Assembly (NCBI GenBank): GCA_963739355.1
Contig: CAVUAD010000001.1
Coordinates: 310,001 to 374,000 of the forward strand
DNA length: 64,000 nt
Reading direction: 5' to 3'
From: JAWVFM01 sp963739355
GTDB taxonomy: Bacteria; Actinomycetota; Thermoleophilia; Solirubrobacterales; 70-9
Below are positions 1 through 8,387 of the stretch, piece after piece. Under the pieces are notes generated by a model. It did no database searches, had not been told where the DNA came from, and saw only the letters and a list, made by a program, of their open reading frames with translations. Numbering within the stretch: the first letter of the stretch is position 1; each line of letters starts with the position of its first letter. Both the position numbers and the translations under genes were made by a program.

Positions 1-90
1 GATCTTCCAGTGCCACCGCGACCAGGGAAGGCGGTCAAGGCGTGCCGGAACGCTGGTTTCGATGGTTCCGGTCTGGACGTTGTCGCTCAC
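1..90 (-). CDS. MFS transporter, N-terminal fragment (runs off the left edge)
   Basis: The reverse strand reads from a GTG at 90 into a 30-residue start that ends RLDRLPWSRWHWKI at the window edge. That Arg/Trp-rich stretch just before the first membrane helix is characteristic of a group of major facilitator superfamily permeases. A purine-rich AAAGGGG lies about 6 bases before the GTG and acts as ribosome binding site. Only the cytoplasmic N-terminus is visible, so the substrate cannot be named. The gene is divergent from rpsR. Confidence 0.6.
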   Translation of the reverse strand, partial: MSDNVQTGTIETSVPARLDRLPWSRWHWKI

Positions 91-249
91 GGTAAGCCCC
101 TTTCTCGGAAAGATGCTTACCCAGCTGACGAAACTTCAACACAGGCCCGAAGCGGCGGTGATTCCCTAAGATGCCTGCCTCGTGCCGTCCCTTCCGGGCG
201 GCGCGTTTAGCGAGATGAGCGTGACCACCAACACGAGGAAGGGCGGCTG

Positions 250-522
250 ATGCCGCCACGCGAGCGCCCCAGCGCGGGCGGCCCGCCGCGGCGCCGCCGC
301 GGGCCGGGGGCCGATCGCTTCCGCCCCCGCAAGTACACGCGCATCAACGTCGCCGAGATCGACTACAAGGACCTCACCCTCCTGCGGCGCTTCATCTCGG
401 ACCGCGGCAAGGTTCGCTCGCGCCGCGTCACGGGGCTGTCGAGGCTTCACCAGCGCCAGCTGGCGCTGGCCGTCAAGCGCGCTCGAGAGATCGCGCTCCT
501 GCCCTACGTGGGCGAGCGCTAG
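250..522 (+). CDS. rpsR: 30S ribosomal protein S18
   Basis: This 90-residue basic protein is a small-subunit ribosomal protein that pairs with S6 on the platform. The S18 core is clear from about residue 25: RPRKYTRINVAEIDYKD, then LLRRFISDRGKVRSRR and a basic LSRLHQRQLALAVKRAREIALLPY ending typical of the family (shown here in part). The N-terminal 24 residues are a Gly/Pro/Arg-rich extension. GAGGAAGG lies 7 bases before the ATG. rplI follows after 13 bases, as is usual, but the common upstream partners rpsF and ssb are absent; a divergent transporter gene lies there instead. Confidence 0.97.
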   Translation: MPPRERPSAGGPPRRRRGPGADRFRPRKYTRINVAEIDYKDLTLLRRFISDRGKVRSRRVTGLSRLHQRQLALAVKRAREIALLPYVGER

Positions 523-535
523 GCCGGAGCCGTTC

Positions 536-988
536 GTGGCGCAGGCAATCCTCCTGAAGGACGTCGAGGATCTCGGGACGGCCGGTGAGGCCGTCGACGT
601 CTCGCCCGGCTACCTGCGCAACTACCTGGTTCCCCGCAAGCTCGCCCAGCCGGCAACCCGCGGAGCGCTCGAGGAGGCTCAGCGGCGCCTGGCGGCCGCG
701 GAGAAGGCGGCCGAGGAGGCCGCGGCACGCGCCGGCGAGACGGCCGCCCTGCTCTCGAAGACGGTGCTCACGATCCAGCACCAGGCCGGTGAGGACGGCA
801 AGCTCTTCGGATCCGTCACCGCCAAGGAGATCGCCGACGCGATCGCCGAGGCCCGCGGCCTGCGCGTCGAGCGCAAGAAGATCCAGCTCGAGGATCCGAT
901 CCGCTCGGTCGGCACCTTCATGGTCGACGTCGAGGTTGCCCCCGGGACGACCGCGCGCGTCAAGACCATCGTCGCCGAAGAGCGGTAA
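536..988 (+). CDS. rplI: 50S ribosomal protein L9
   Basis: L9 binds 23S rRNA at the base of the L1 stalk. The N-terminal domain is recognised by ILLKDVEDLGTAGEAVDV followed by PGYLRNYLVPRKLA. A long Ala/Glu-rich connecting helix spans about residues 45-80, and the C-terminal domain contains KLFGSVTAKEIADAI. At 150 residues it has the normal bacterial length. Translation starts with GTG at 536, just after rpsR, so the two are probably cotranscribed. The reading frame is intact to the TAA-type end at 988. Confidence 0.97.
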   Translation: MAQAILLKDVEDLGTAGEAVDVSPGYLRNYLVPRKLAQPATRGALEEAQRRLAAAEKAAEEAAARAGETAALLSKTVLTIQHQAGEDGKLFGSVTAKEIADAIAEARGLRVERKKIQLEDPIRSVGTFMVDVEVAPGTTARVKTIVAEER

Positions 989-1124
989 GTACCGCAAAAA
1001 ACGACTTCACGCCAGGCGCGCGGGACGCCCGTGTGCTTTCGTCAGGCAGGAGGCCGGTGGGGCTGATTCCGCCGCCTCACAGCCTCTAATTGAGGGAGTG
1101 GAAATCCCCCTCCTCATTCGCGCG
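989..1124. other. rplI-dnaB intergenic region with a possible hairpin
   Basis: The 136 bases between rplI and dnaB can form a stem in which GAGGC at about 1050 pairs with GCCTC at about 1074, extended by GGTGG with CCGCC across a single bulged C. No T-run follows, so it is not a classical terminator. It may be an attenuator or processing site that lowers dnaB expression relative to the ribosomal genes. This is read by eye and not folded computationally. Confidence 0.3.
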
Positions 1125-2582
1125 ATGGCCAACGTCGAGACCCAGTTGCCCCCACAGAACCTCGAGGCGGAAGCCTCGGTCCTCGGCGCGATGATGGTCT
1201 CCGAGAGCGCCATCGAGCCGGTGCTGCTCGACGTCCGCCTTCAGGAGGAGGACTTCTACCGCGCGCCCCACCAGGTCGTCTTCCGAGCGATCAAGGCCCT
1301 CGACGCTCGCGGCCAGGCGGTCGACTTCCTCACCGTCTCCGAGCAGCTGACGCAGACCGGCGAGCTCGCGGAGGCCGGCGGCCGGGACGCGATCAGCGCG
1401 CTGGGCTCGGCGACCCCGGCGCCCGGCAACGCCCGCCACTACGCCTCGATCGTCAAGCAGAACGCGCTGCTGCGGCGCCTGATGGTGACGGCGCAGACGA
1501 TCGAGCGCTCCGTCCGCGACCGCGAGGGCGAGCCGCGCGAGCTCGTGGAGCGCGCCGAGGCCGCGCTGTTCAAGGTCGCGCACGAGGAGCAGGCGGAGGA
1601 CTTCCACGAGCTCGGCCAGATCCTCGAGGACGAGGTCGTCCGCCTGGAGGAGATCGCGAAATCCGGCGGCGGGATCACCGGCACCGCGTCCGGGTTTGCC
1701 GACCTCGACGCGATCACCGGCGGCTTCCAGCCCGGGAACCTGATCATCATGGCCGCCCGGCCGGGCATGGGCAAGTCGGGGCTGGTCGCCAACATCGCGG
1801 AGAACGTCGCGAAGAAGGACCACCGGCCGGTCGCCTTCTTCTCGCTCGAGATGTCGGAGATGGAGCTCGCTCAGCGCCTGATCGCGAAGAACTCGAAGAT
1901 CCCGTCGGACAAGCTGCGCAAGGGCCGGGTCAACGAGCGCGACTGGAAGCGCGTTCTGCGGGCCTGCAACGACCTCGAGACCGCCCCGCTGTGGATCGAC
2001 GAGTCCTCGGACCTGTCCATCCTCGACCTCCGCGGCAAGGCCCGCCGGCTGCACGCCCGCGAGATCGAGGCCGGGCGTGGCGGGCTGGCGCTGATCATCG
2101 TCGACTACATCCAGCTCATGCGTGCCGACGATCCCCGGATCAATCGCGTCGAGCAGGTCGGCCAGATGAGCCGTGGGCTGAAGCTCCTTGCACGCGACCT
2201 CAAGGTCCCCGTGATCGCCCTCTCCCAGCTCTCCCGCGCCCCGGAGCAGCGGACCGGTCGCGACAAGCGGCCGATCCTGTCGGACCTCCGCGAGTCGGGG
2301 AACCTCGAGCAGGACGCCGACATGGTCTGCTTCATCTACCGCGAGGACTACTACGCGAACTTCGAGACCGAGGAGGAGAGCGAGGAGCGCGCCCAGGAGC
2401 GGGCCGAGCTGGAGGGCATCGCAGAGCTCATCGTGCGCAAGAACCGCAACGGGCCCACCGACACCGTGAAGCTGGCGTTCAACAGGGAGTACGCGTCCTT
2501 CGTCACCCTGGCCCGAGCGGACCGCGCCGCCGCGCCCACGGGCGAGGACGCGCCCCCGATCGTCAGCGCCGCCGACGAGTGA
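1125..2582 (+). CDS. dnaB: replicative DNA helicase DnaB
   Basis: This is the ring helicase that unwinds DNA at the replication fork. The 485-residue protein starts MANVETQLPPQNLEAEASVL, a typical DnaB N-terminus that contacts primase. The RecA-like C-terminal domain has Walker A ARPGMGKSG near residue 210, SLEMS after it, Walker B LIIVDYIQLM near 325 and the SQLSR motif. No intein is present. I chose ATG 1125 because it matches the family N-terminus; a GTG at 1098 preceded by TTGAGGGA is an alternative. The stop codon overlaps the start of the following loader gene by the GTGA arrangement. Confidence 0.96.
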   Translation: MANVETQLPPQNLEAEASVLGAMMVSESAIEPVLLDVRLQEEDFYRAPHQVVFRAIKALDARGQAVDFLTVSEQLTQTGELAEAGGRDAISALGSATPAPGNARHYASIVKQNALLRRLMVTAQTIERSVRDREGEPRELVERAEAALFKVAHEEQAEDFHELGQILEDEVVRLEEIAKSGGGITGTASGFADLDAITGGFQPGNLIIMAARPGMGKSGLVANIAENVAKKDHRPVAFFSLEMSEMELAQRLIAKNSKIPSDKLRKGRVNERDWKRVLRACNDLETAPLWIDESSDLSILDLRGKARRLHAREIEAGRGGLALIIVDYIQLMRADDPRINRVEQVGQMSRGLKLLARDLKVPVIALSQLSRAPEQRTGRDKRPILSDLRESGNLEQDADMVCFIYREDYYANFETEEESEERAQERAELEGIAELIVRKNRNGPTDTVKLAFNREYASFVTLARADRAAAPTGEDAPPIVSAADE

Positions 2583-3286
2583 GCGCCCAGGTCGAGACTC
2601 TGAGGACGCCGTGCCCGGTGGGTGTGTGCGACGGCAGCGGCTGGGTGCTCGAGAACGACGTGGCGAGCCCGTGCGCGTGCCGGGCCCGCCGCGTCGAGCA
2701 GGCGCGCCTGCGCGGCGTCAACAAGACGCTCCCCGCCAAGTACCGCAGCGTCGGCTTCGACAGCCCGCCGGTCTCCGACATGGCGCGCGACCCCAAGACG
2801 CGCGCCGTGGTCAGCGCGGTCCGCGACTACACGGACCACCTGGAGGCCAACCTCGACGAGGGGCGCGGCCTGTGGCTCTCCGGCGACGTCGGCACCGGCA
2901 AGACCACGCTGGCCATGCTGGTCTCGAAGCTCGCCGTCGCCGCGGGGAAGACCGTCGCGATCTACTCGCTGCCCCGGCTGCTCGCCCGTATCCGGCGCAC
3001 ATACGACGCCGCGGACGAGTCCTACAGCGGGTTCTTCGAGCGGCTGACCTCGGTCGACCTCCTCCACATCGACGACCTCGGCGCGGAGAAGCAGAGCGAG
3101 TGGGTGCTGGAGCAGCTCTACTCGATCGTCGACGAGCGCTACGTCACCGAGCGCTCGATGGTCGTCACCACGAACCTGCCGTTCGAGCTGCTGACCGAGC
3201 AGGTGGGGGAGCGGACGGTCTCGCGGATCGCCGAGATGTGCGAGCAGCTACCGCTGTTCGGTGACGACCGCAGGTATGCGGCATGA
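2579..3286 (+). CDS. DnaC/IstB-like AAA+ ATPase, probable helicase loader
   Basis: The 235-residue protein begins at a GTG whose last two bases form the dnaB stop, so it is translationally coupled to dnaB. An N-terminal putative zinc-binding region has cysteines at residues 12, 17, 33 and 35. The ATPase core shows Walker A GDVGTGKTTL near residue 104, Walker B LLHIDDLGAEK, and sensor 1 VVTTNLPF, in the order expected for DnaC/DnaI/IstB proteins. With dnaB immediately upstream, the likely job is loading DnaB onto DNA. IstB transposition helpers share this fold, but no transposase is nearby. The final TGA is also the first triplet of a hairpin repeat. Confidence 0.88.
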   Translation: MSAQVETLRTPCPVGVCDGSGWVLENDVASPCACRARRVEQARLRGVNKTLPAKYRSVGFDSPPVSDMARDPKTRAVVSAVRDYTDHLEANLDEGRGLWLSGDVGTGKTTLAMLVSKLAVAAGKTVAIYSLPRLLARIRRTYDAADESYSGFFERLTSVDLLHIDDLGAEKQSEWVLEQLYSIVDERYVTERSMVVTTNLPFELLTEQVGERTVSRIAEMCEQLPLFGDDRRYAA

Positions 3287-3317
3287 GGAGCTTTAGCTCC
3301 GAAAGCAGCATGTAAGC
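3284..3317 (+). repeat. Hairpin repeat, copy 1 (partner at 34565-34598)
   Basis: The 34 bases begin TGAGGAGCTTTAGCTCC and end AAGCAGCATGTAAGC. The 5-bp stem GGAGC/GCTCC has a TTTA loop. The copy at 34565-34598, read on the other strand, is identical at 30 of 34 positions, and the one difference inside each stem arm is compensatory (A-T here, G-C there). The TGA of the element is the stop codon of the DnaC-like gene. No transposase is near either copy. Confidence 0.7.
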
Positions 3318-3354
3318 GTCCGCAAGGTATTCAGCGAATCGTCGCCGACCGTCT

Positions 3355-3360
3355 CATAAT
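3355..3360 (+). promoter_or_regulatory. Candidate -10 box for purA, suggesting a very short or absent leader
   Basis: CATAAT matches the bacterial -10 hexamer at 5 of 6 positions and ends 9 bases before the purA ATG at 3370. No ribosome binding site is visible between them. The transcript would therefore start at or within a few bases of the ATG. No good -35 element is seen, so the call is weak. Confidence 0.35.
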
Positions 3361-3369
3361 TGCCTAGCC

Positions 3370-4677
3370 ATGCCAGGAATCGTCATCGTCGGCACCCAGT
3401 GGGGTGACGAGGGAAAGGGAAAGGTCACCGACCTGCTCGCCGAGCGGGCGGACGTGATCGTGCGCTTTCAGGGCGGTAACAACGCCGGCCACACGATCGT
3501 GCGCGACGGCGAGGAGTTCAAGTTCCACCTGATCCCTTCGGGGATCCTCTACCCGGACAAGACCTGCGTGATCGGCAACGGGGTCGTGATCGACCCGAAG
3601 GTGCTGATCGCCGAGCTCGACGGCCTGCGCCACCGCGGGATCGACGTCGCCAACCTGCGGATCTCCGCCAACGCGCACGTGATCATGCCCTACCACGTCA
3701 AGCTGGACACGGCGGGCGAGGCGAAGCTCGGCAAGCTCGAGATCGGCACGACGAAGCGCGGGATCGGCCCGGCGTACGCCGACAAGTCGGCGCGGCTCGG
3801 CATTCGCATCCAGGACCTCCTCGACGGCAAGATCCTACGCAAGAAGATCCTCGCGGCGCTGGAGCCCAAGCAGCAGATGCTGCGCCCGTTCGAGCGCGAT
3901 CCCGAGCTCGACCTCCACACGATCGCCGAGGACTACCTGCGCTACGGGCACCGCCTCGAGCCGCACGTTGCCGACACCGCGCGGCTCTGCTGGGAGTCAC
4001 TCGATTCGGGCGGAACCGTGATCTTCGAGGGCGCGCAGGCCGCGCTCCTCGACCTCGACCACGGCACCTATCCGTTCGTCACGTCCTCCAACCCGATCTC
4101 GGGCGCCGCCTGCGTCGGCGCCGGCGTCGCGCCAACCGACATCACCGAGATCTGGGGCGTCGCGAAGGCGTACGCAACCCGCGTCGGCGCCGGGCCGTTC
4201 CCGACCGAGCTCGAGGACGACGTGGGCCGCCGGCTGCTCGAGCGCGGCCACGAGTACGGGACGACAACCGGCCGGGAGCGGCGGACGGGCTGGCTCGACG
4301 CGCTCTCGCTGCGCTACGCCGCGCGTCTCAACGGCCTCACGGCGCTTGCGGTCACCAAGCTCGACGTCCTCTCGGGCATCGACCCCCTTCGCGTGGCCGT
4401 GCGCTACCGCTCGCGCGAGGGCGCCGTGCTCACGGAGTTCCCCTACCACCAGTCGGTCCTTCACTTCGCCAAGCCCGAGTACGAGGAGCTGCCCGGCTTC
4501 GACGGCGACATCGGCGGCTGCCGGACCGCCGACGACCTGCCCAAGGAGGCACGCGACTACCTCGACTTCGTCGCCGAGGTGAGCGGCGTGCCCGTCGGCC
4601 TCGTCGGCGTCGGCCCGGGCCGTGACCAGGTGATCTGGATGGGCGAGCGGGCCGGGTCGAGCCTGCGCGCGGCGTAG
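3370..4677 (+). CDS. purA: adenylosuccinate synthase
   Basis: PurA joins IMP and aspartate using GTP in the first committed step to AMP. The 435-residue protein starts PGIVIVGTQWGDEGKGK, which includes the GDEGKGK phosphate-binding loop with the catalytic Asp and Lys. The QGGNNAGHT motif follows near residue 35, then GTTKRGIGP with the IMP-binding Arg region, and near residue 300 the TTGRERRTGWLD substrate loop. Length and motif order are normal. The gene stands alone with an upstream -10-like CATAAT and no clear ribosome binding site. Confidence 0.97.
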   Translation: MPGIVIVGTQWGDEGKGKVTDLLAERADVIVRFQGGNNAGHTIVRDGEEFKFHLIPSGILYPDKTCVIGNGVVIDPKVLIAELDGLRHRGIDVANLRISANAHVIMPYHVKLDTAGEAKLGKLEIGTTKRGIGPAYADKSARLGIRIQDLLDGKILRKKILAALEPKQQMLRPFERDPELDLHTIAEDYLRYGHRLEPHVADTARLCWESLDSGGTVIFEGAQAALLDLDHGTYPFVTSSNPISGAACVGAGVAPTDITEIWGVAKAYATRVGAGPFPTELEDDVGRRLLERGHEYGTTTGRERRTGWLDALSLRYAARLNGLTALAVTKLDVLSGIDPLRVAVRYRSREGAVLTEFPYHQSVLHFAKPEYEELPGFDGDIGGCRTADDLPKEARDYLDFVAEVSGVPVGLVGVGPGRDQVIWMGERAGSSLRAA

Positions 4678-4726
4678 ACCGGCGCAGCGCGCCCTTTCGC
4701 CCGGGCGGCACATACACTCCGCCGCC

Positions 4727-6505
4727 GTGTTTCAGAAGGTCCTGGTCGCCAACCGCGGGGAGATCGCGATCCGCGTCGCTCGCACCCTTCGGGAGATGGG
4801 CATCGGCTCGGTCGCCGTCTACTCGGAGGCCGATCGCCACACGCCGGCGGTGCGGTTCGCCGACGAGGCGTTCCTGATCGGGCCCGCGAGCCCGGCCGAG
4901 AGCTACCTCAACATCGAGAAGATCATCGAGGTCGCCAAGGAGGCGGGGGCCGAGGCGATCCACCCCGGCTACGGGTTCCTGGCGGAGAACGCGGCCTTCG
5001 CGACGGCGTGCGGCGACGCGGACATCGTCTGGATCGGGCCGCCGGCGAGCGCGATCGAGGCGATGGGCTCCAAGACCCGCGCCCGCGAGCTCATGCAGGA
5101 GGCGGGCGTGCCGATCGTTCCCGGGGCCACGGAGCCCTCGCCGGACGTCGCCGCGGCGAAGAAGACCGCGAAGGAGATCGGCTACCCGGTCGCCTGCAAG
5201 GCGGCCGGCGGCGGGGGCGGCAAGGGCTTCCGCGTCGCCGAGTCCGAGGACAAGCTCGAGGAGGCCTTCGAGGGCGCCGCGCGGGAGGGCGAGAAGTTCT
5301 TCTCCGACGACCGGGTCTATCTCGAGCGCTACCTCGAGGACCCGCGCCACGTCGAGGTCCAGGTAATCGCCGACTCCCACGGGAACGTCGTGCATCTGGG
5401 CGAGCGCGACTGCTCCATCCAGCGGCGTCACCAGAAGCTGATCGAGGAGGCTCCGGGCCCGCACGTCGACGAGGCGATGCGCGAGCGGATCGGCCGCATC
5501 GCCAAGGAGGCGGCCCGTGCGGTCGACTACCGCGGCGCCGGGACCGTCGAGGGCATGCAGGTGGGCGACGAGTACTTCTTCCTGGAGATGAACACGCGAG
5601 TCCAGGTGGAGCACTGCGTGACCGAGATGGTCACCGGCGTCGACATCGTCCGCGAGCAGATCCTCGTGGCCGCCGGGGAGGAGCTCTCCGTCTACCAGGA
5701 GGCCGTCCAGGTGCGCGGCCACGCGATCGAGTGCCGCATCAACGCCGAGGCGGCGCACAAGAACTTCGCCCCCGCGCCGGGCAAGATCGAGAGCTACGTC
5801 GAGCCCGCCGGCCCGGGCGTCCGCGTCGATTCCGGCCTGGAGGCGGGGTCCGAGGTCACGCCGCTGTACGACCCGATGGTGGCCAAGCTCATCGTCTGGG
5901 ACGTCGACCGCGAGAAGGCCACCGCCCGGATGCTGCGCGCGCTGTCCGAGTACCGGATCGAGCCGCTCACGACCTTGATCCCCTTCCACACGGCGCTGCT
6001 CTCCACCGAGCAGTGGGCCAAGGGCGAGACCTGCCGCGACCTCACCGAGGACAAGAAATGGTTGAAGCAAACCGAGCCCGACGCCTCCTCCGCTTCGCGT
6101 CCGGGGGCGTCGGGGTCCGTGGAGGACGAGGAATCGGTTGAAGAGCGGACCTACAAAGTTGAGGTGGACGGGCGCCTGCACAGCGTGAAGGTCATCGGCG
6201 CCGCCGCGCCGGCCGCCGCCGGGGGCGCCGCCGCCGGCGCCAGGCGGCCCCCGAAGCGCGAGCGCAAGGCCGGCGGAGGCAGCTCGGCCGCCGGTGAGGC
6301 GCTGATGTCGCCGCTTCAGGGCACCGTGCTGAAGGTCGCGGTGGAGGAGGGCGCCGAGGTGGAGGAGGGCGCGCTCGTCTGCGTCATCGAGGCGATGAAG
6401 ATGGAAAACGAGATCACCGCCCACCGCGCCGGAAAGGTGACCGCGCTTCCCGTCAAGGAGGGCTCGGCCGTTGCCGCCGGAGACCTCCTCGCCAAGATCA
6501 CATAA
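4727..6505 (+). CDS. acetyl/propionyl-CoA carboxylase, biotin carboxylase-BCCP fusion subunit
   Basis: The 592-residue alpha subunit carboxylates biotin with ATP and bicarbonate and carries the biotin itself. Residues 1-445 are biotin carboxylase: KVLVANRGEIAIRV at the start, the Gly-rich ATP loop AAGGGGGKGFRV, ERDCSIQRRHQKLIEEAP, and the catalytic FFLEMNTRVQVEHCVTE. A linker rich in Ala and Gly follows, then a biotinyl domain with EAMKMEN, whose Lys is near residue 558. This architecture matches actinobacterial AccA3/PccA proteins feeding fatty-acid or methylmalonyl metabolism. No carboxyltransferase gene is adjacent, so the acyl-CoA substrate is open. Start is GTG at 4727. Confidence 0.93.
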   Translation: MFQKVLVANRGEIAIRVARTLREMGIGSVAVYSEADRHTPAVRFADEAFLIGPASPAESYLNIEKIIEVAKEAGAEAIHPGYGFLAENAAFATACGDADIVWIGPPASAIEAMGSKTRARELMQEAGVPIVPGATEPSPDVAAAKKTAKEIGYPVACKAAGGGGGKGFRVAESEDKLEEAFEGAAREGEKFFSDDRVYLERYLEDPRHVEVQVIADSHGNVVHLGERDCSIQRRHQKLIEEAPGPHVDEAMRERIGRIAKEAARAVDYRGAGTVEGMQVGDEYFFLEMNTRVQVEHCVTEMVTGVDIVREQILVAAGEELSVYQEAVQVRGHAIECRINAEAAHKNFAPAPGKIESYVEPAGPGVRVDSGLEAGSEVTPLYDPMVAKLIVWDVDREKATARMLRALSEYRIEPLTTLIPFHTALLSTEQWAKGETCRDLTEDKKWLKQTEPDASSASRPGASGSVEDEESVEERTYKVEVDGRLHSVKVIGAAAPAAAGGAAAGARRPPKRERKAGGGSSAAGEALMSPLQGTVLKVAVEEGAEVEEGALVCVIEAMKMENEITAHRAGKVTALPVKEGSAVAAGDLLAKIT

Positions 6506-6513
6506 CCGGCGAC

Positions 6514-7344
6514 GTGCTGAGCTCCGCTTCCGCCGCCGCCGGGCCCGCAAAGGGCCCGTGGGGCCGACTGCGTAAGCGCTGGCGCTACGTCGGCGCGTTC
6601 TCCGACGAGGTGATGGTCTGCGCCGCCCGCGTCTGGATAGGCCCGCTGGGTCAGACCTTCTGGGCCGTGCTCGACCGCCCCACCGGGGAGCTGATCGAGC
6701 GGACCACGATGCGCCGGCCCGGGTCGGCGGGTGAGGTGCAGACCGCCGAGCCCGGGAAGGATGGGCCGACCACAGTCGTCATCCAGGGCCGTGGGCTCAG
6801 CGGGGAGCTGCACGTGGCCGACGCGCCGGGGTGGGAGGTCACCGCTCCGACATCCGAGGGCGGCGAGGTTTGGACGCGGAAGCGCGCGGGGGTGCCGGTC
6901 ACCGGCGAGCTGCGGGCGAAGGACGGGCGCCGGTGGGAGCTCGACTGCCGCGGCGTCGTCGACGAGACCGACGGCCATCACGCGCGCCACACGGTCTGGA
7001 GTTGGGCGGCCGGGGTGGGCGAGGCGTCCGACGGCAGGGCGGTCGCGTGGAACCTCGTGGAGGGGGTCAACGACCCGCAGACCGGATCGGAGCGAGCGGT
7101 CTGGGTGGGCACGACGCCGCGCGAGGTGGGCCCGGTCGAGTTCGACGGGCTCGAGGGCATCGAGGGCGGAGGCGGGCTCAGCCTGCGCTTTCGCCCCGAG
7201 GCCGAGCGGGCACGCGCCGAGAACAAGCTCTACCTCCGCTACTCCTACCGCCAGCCCTTCGGGACCTTCACCGGGACCCTTCCGGGCGACCTCGAGCTCA
7301 GCTCGGGCCTCGGCGTCATGGAGCACCACGACGCCTGGTGGTGA
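6514..7344 (+). CDS. DUF2804-like protein of unknown function
   Basis: The 276-residue protein has no signal peptide or membrane helix. It is Trp-rich and contains two blocks that resemble the DUF2804 family: HHARHTVWSWAAGVG near residue 155 and AVAWNLVEGVND near 180. The C-terminal part reads like a beta-sheet domain with FRPEAERARAENKLYLRYSY. DUF2804 proteins have no established reaction, though a lipocalin/hydroxyneurosporene-synthase-like fold has been suggested for relatives. It starts with GTG only 8 bases after the biotin carboxylase gene, so it is probably cotranscribed with it. Confidence 0.7.
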   Translation: MLSSASAAAGPAKGPWGRLRKRWRYVGAFSDEVMVCAARVWIGPLGQTFWAVLDRPTGELIERTTMRRPGSAGEVQTAEPGKDGPTTVVIQGRGLSGELHVADAPGWEVTAPTSEGGEVWTRKRAGVPVTGELRAKDGRRWELDCRGVVDETDGHHARHTVWSWAAGVGEASDGRAVAWNLVEGVNDPQTGSERAVWVGTTPREVGPVEFDGLEGIEGGGGLSLRFRPEAERARAENKLYLRYSYRQPFGTFTGTLPGDLELSSGLGVMEHHDAWW

Positions 7345-7351
7345 TGCGCGC

Positions 7352-8014
7352 TCAGCCAGCCGGCAGGTCCGGGTAGACGGTGCGCACCCGGCCGCGCCAC
7401 GGCGGCTGTTCGCGCTCATTGAACTCGTAGGAGTCGCGGCCGGAGAGCGTCTCGAGCGCCACGAGCACCGGCACGTCCGTGTCGAGCAGCGGCGTCGACG
7501 CGTAGCCCTCCACGTCCGCCGAGCTGACGCGCCGGGTCACCCGCGTCCAGCCGAGCCCCGGGCGGTACAGCCAGTACGTGACGACGACATCGCCGCCGGC
7601 CCGGCGATGGTCGTCGACCGACGTGAACGCCGTCATGCGCCGATTCGACGTCGTGAGCCCCGGCTTCGGCCCGGGGGCGGCGCAGGTCTCGTGGCGGCAG
7701 TAGCGGAAATCCACGGGCGCGACCGAGAGCCCGTCGGGGGCCGCCGCGGCAATGGGATCCGGGGCCAGCGCGCGCACCGCTCCCGCGAGCGGGCGGCCGT
7801 AGGCCAGCGTGAGCGGGTCGCGCCAGCACGGACCTGGCTCCGCGGGAGCGCAGCGGATCCGCCGCGCGAGCAGGGAGTCGAGGCTTCGCGCGGCGTCGGT
7901 GGGCGGCGAGGCGCCGAGCGCGGCGACGATCGTGCCAACCAGGACCGCGACGAGCAGGATCAGGCCGACCTGCTCGACGCTCGCGGCACCTCGCTGTGAT
8001 CGCCCTCGGGCCAT
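7352..8014 (-). CDS. TadE/Flp-type pilin-like membrane-anchored protein
   Basis: This 220-residue protein begins with a short basic peptide, then RGAASVEQVGLILLVAVLVG. The Gly-Ala-Ala-Ser-Val-Glu step followed by a hydrophobic helix is the pattern of a class III prepilin signal cut by a TadV-type peptidase. The remaining ~180 residues are extracytoplasmic, with four cysteines and no domain I recognise. No tad secretion genes are in the window, so assembly partners are elsewhere or absent. It converges with the DUF2804-like gene with 7 bases between the stops. Confidence 0.6.
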   Translation of the reverse strand: MARGRSQRGAASVEQVGLILLVAVLVGTIVAALGASPPTDAARSLDSLLARRIRCAPAEPGPCWRDPLTLAYGRPLAGAVRALAPDPIAAAAPDGLSVAPVDFRYCRHETCAAPGPKPGLTTSNRRMTAFTSVDDHRRAGGDVVVTYWLYRPGLGWTRVTRRVSSADVEGYASTPLLDTDVPVLVALETLSGRDSYEFNEREQPPWRGRVRTVYPDLPAG

Positions 8015-8066
8015 CGCCCGAGGCTAGGAGGCGCCGGCCGACGCTCGGTGCGGAGAGTGTGTTGAG

Positions 8067-8336
8067 TTAGGAGAGGCCCTCGCGCGCTTCGCGCACGAGG
8101 GTGACCGACTCGGGGAAGACGATGCGGATGGCGTCGCGGACCTGCACCGCCTGCTCGTCGCTGGAGCCGGTGAGGTCGAGCCTGTTGATCGCGGCCACCG
8201 TCATGTCGACTGCCAGCTTGATGGCGTTGTCCGCCCAGGCCACCTTCTGTGCGCCCTGCATCTGCTCGGCCATCTCCGCCAGCCGCTCGCGAAGCTCGTC
8301 TGGATCCCCGAACAGGTTGAAGCCTGGATCTTCCAT
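8067..8336 (-). CDS. Small helical protein of unknown function
   Basis: The 89-residue acidic protein (MEDPGFNLFGDPDELRERLA at the start) is mostly amphipathic helix and has no Cys, signal or membrane segment. The middle part, VDMTVAAINRLDLTGS, resembles no family I can name. A second in-frame ATG at 8348 would add MIGA. The gene is divergent from the SDR gene at 8388 with about 50 bases between them. Codon use is like that of neighbouring real genes, which supports coding. Confidence 0.65.
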   Translation of the reverse strand: MEDPGFNLFGDPDELRERLAEMAEQMQGAQKVAWADNAIKLAVDMTVAAINRLDLTGSSDEQAVQVRDAIRIVFPESVTLVREAREGLS

Positions 8337-8387
8337 GGCGCCAATCATAGGGCTGCGCCCGCCCCGGCCCGATAGCCTGAGCCCGGC

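Noticed and set aside
585..1124. In-frame extension of dnaB upstream of 1125
   Set aside because: It overlaps rplI completely in another frame; the DnaB family N-terminus begins at 1125.
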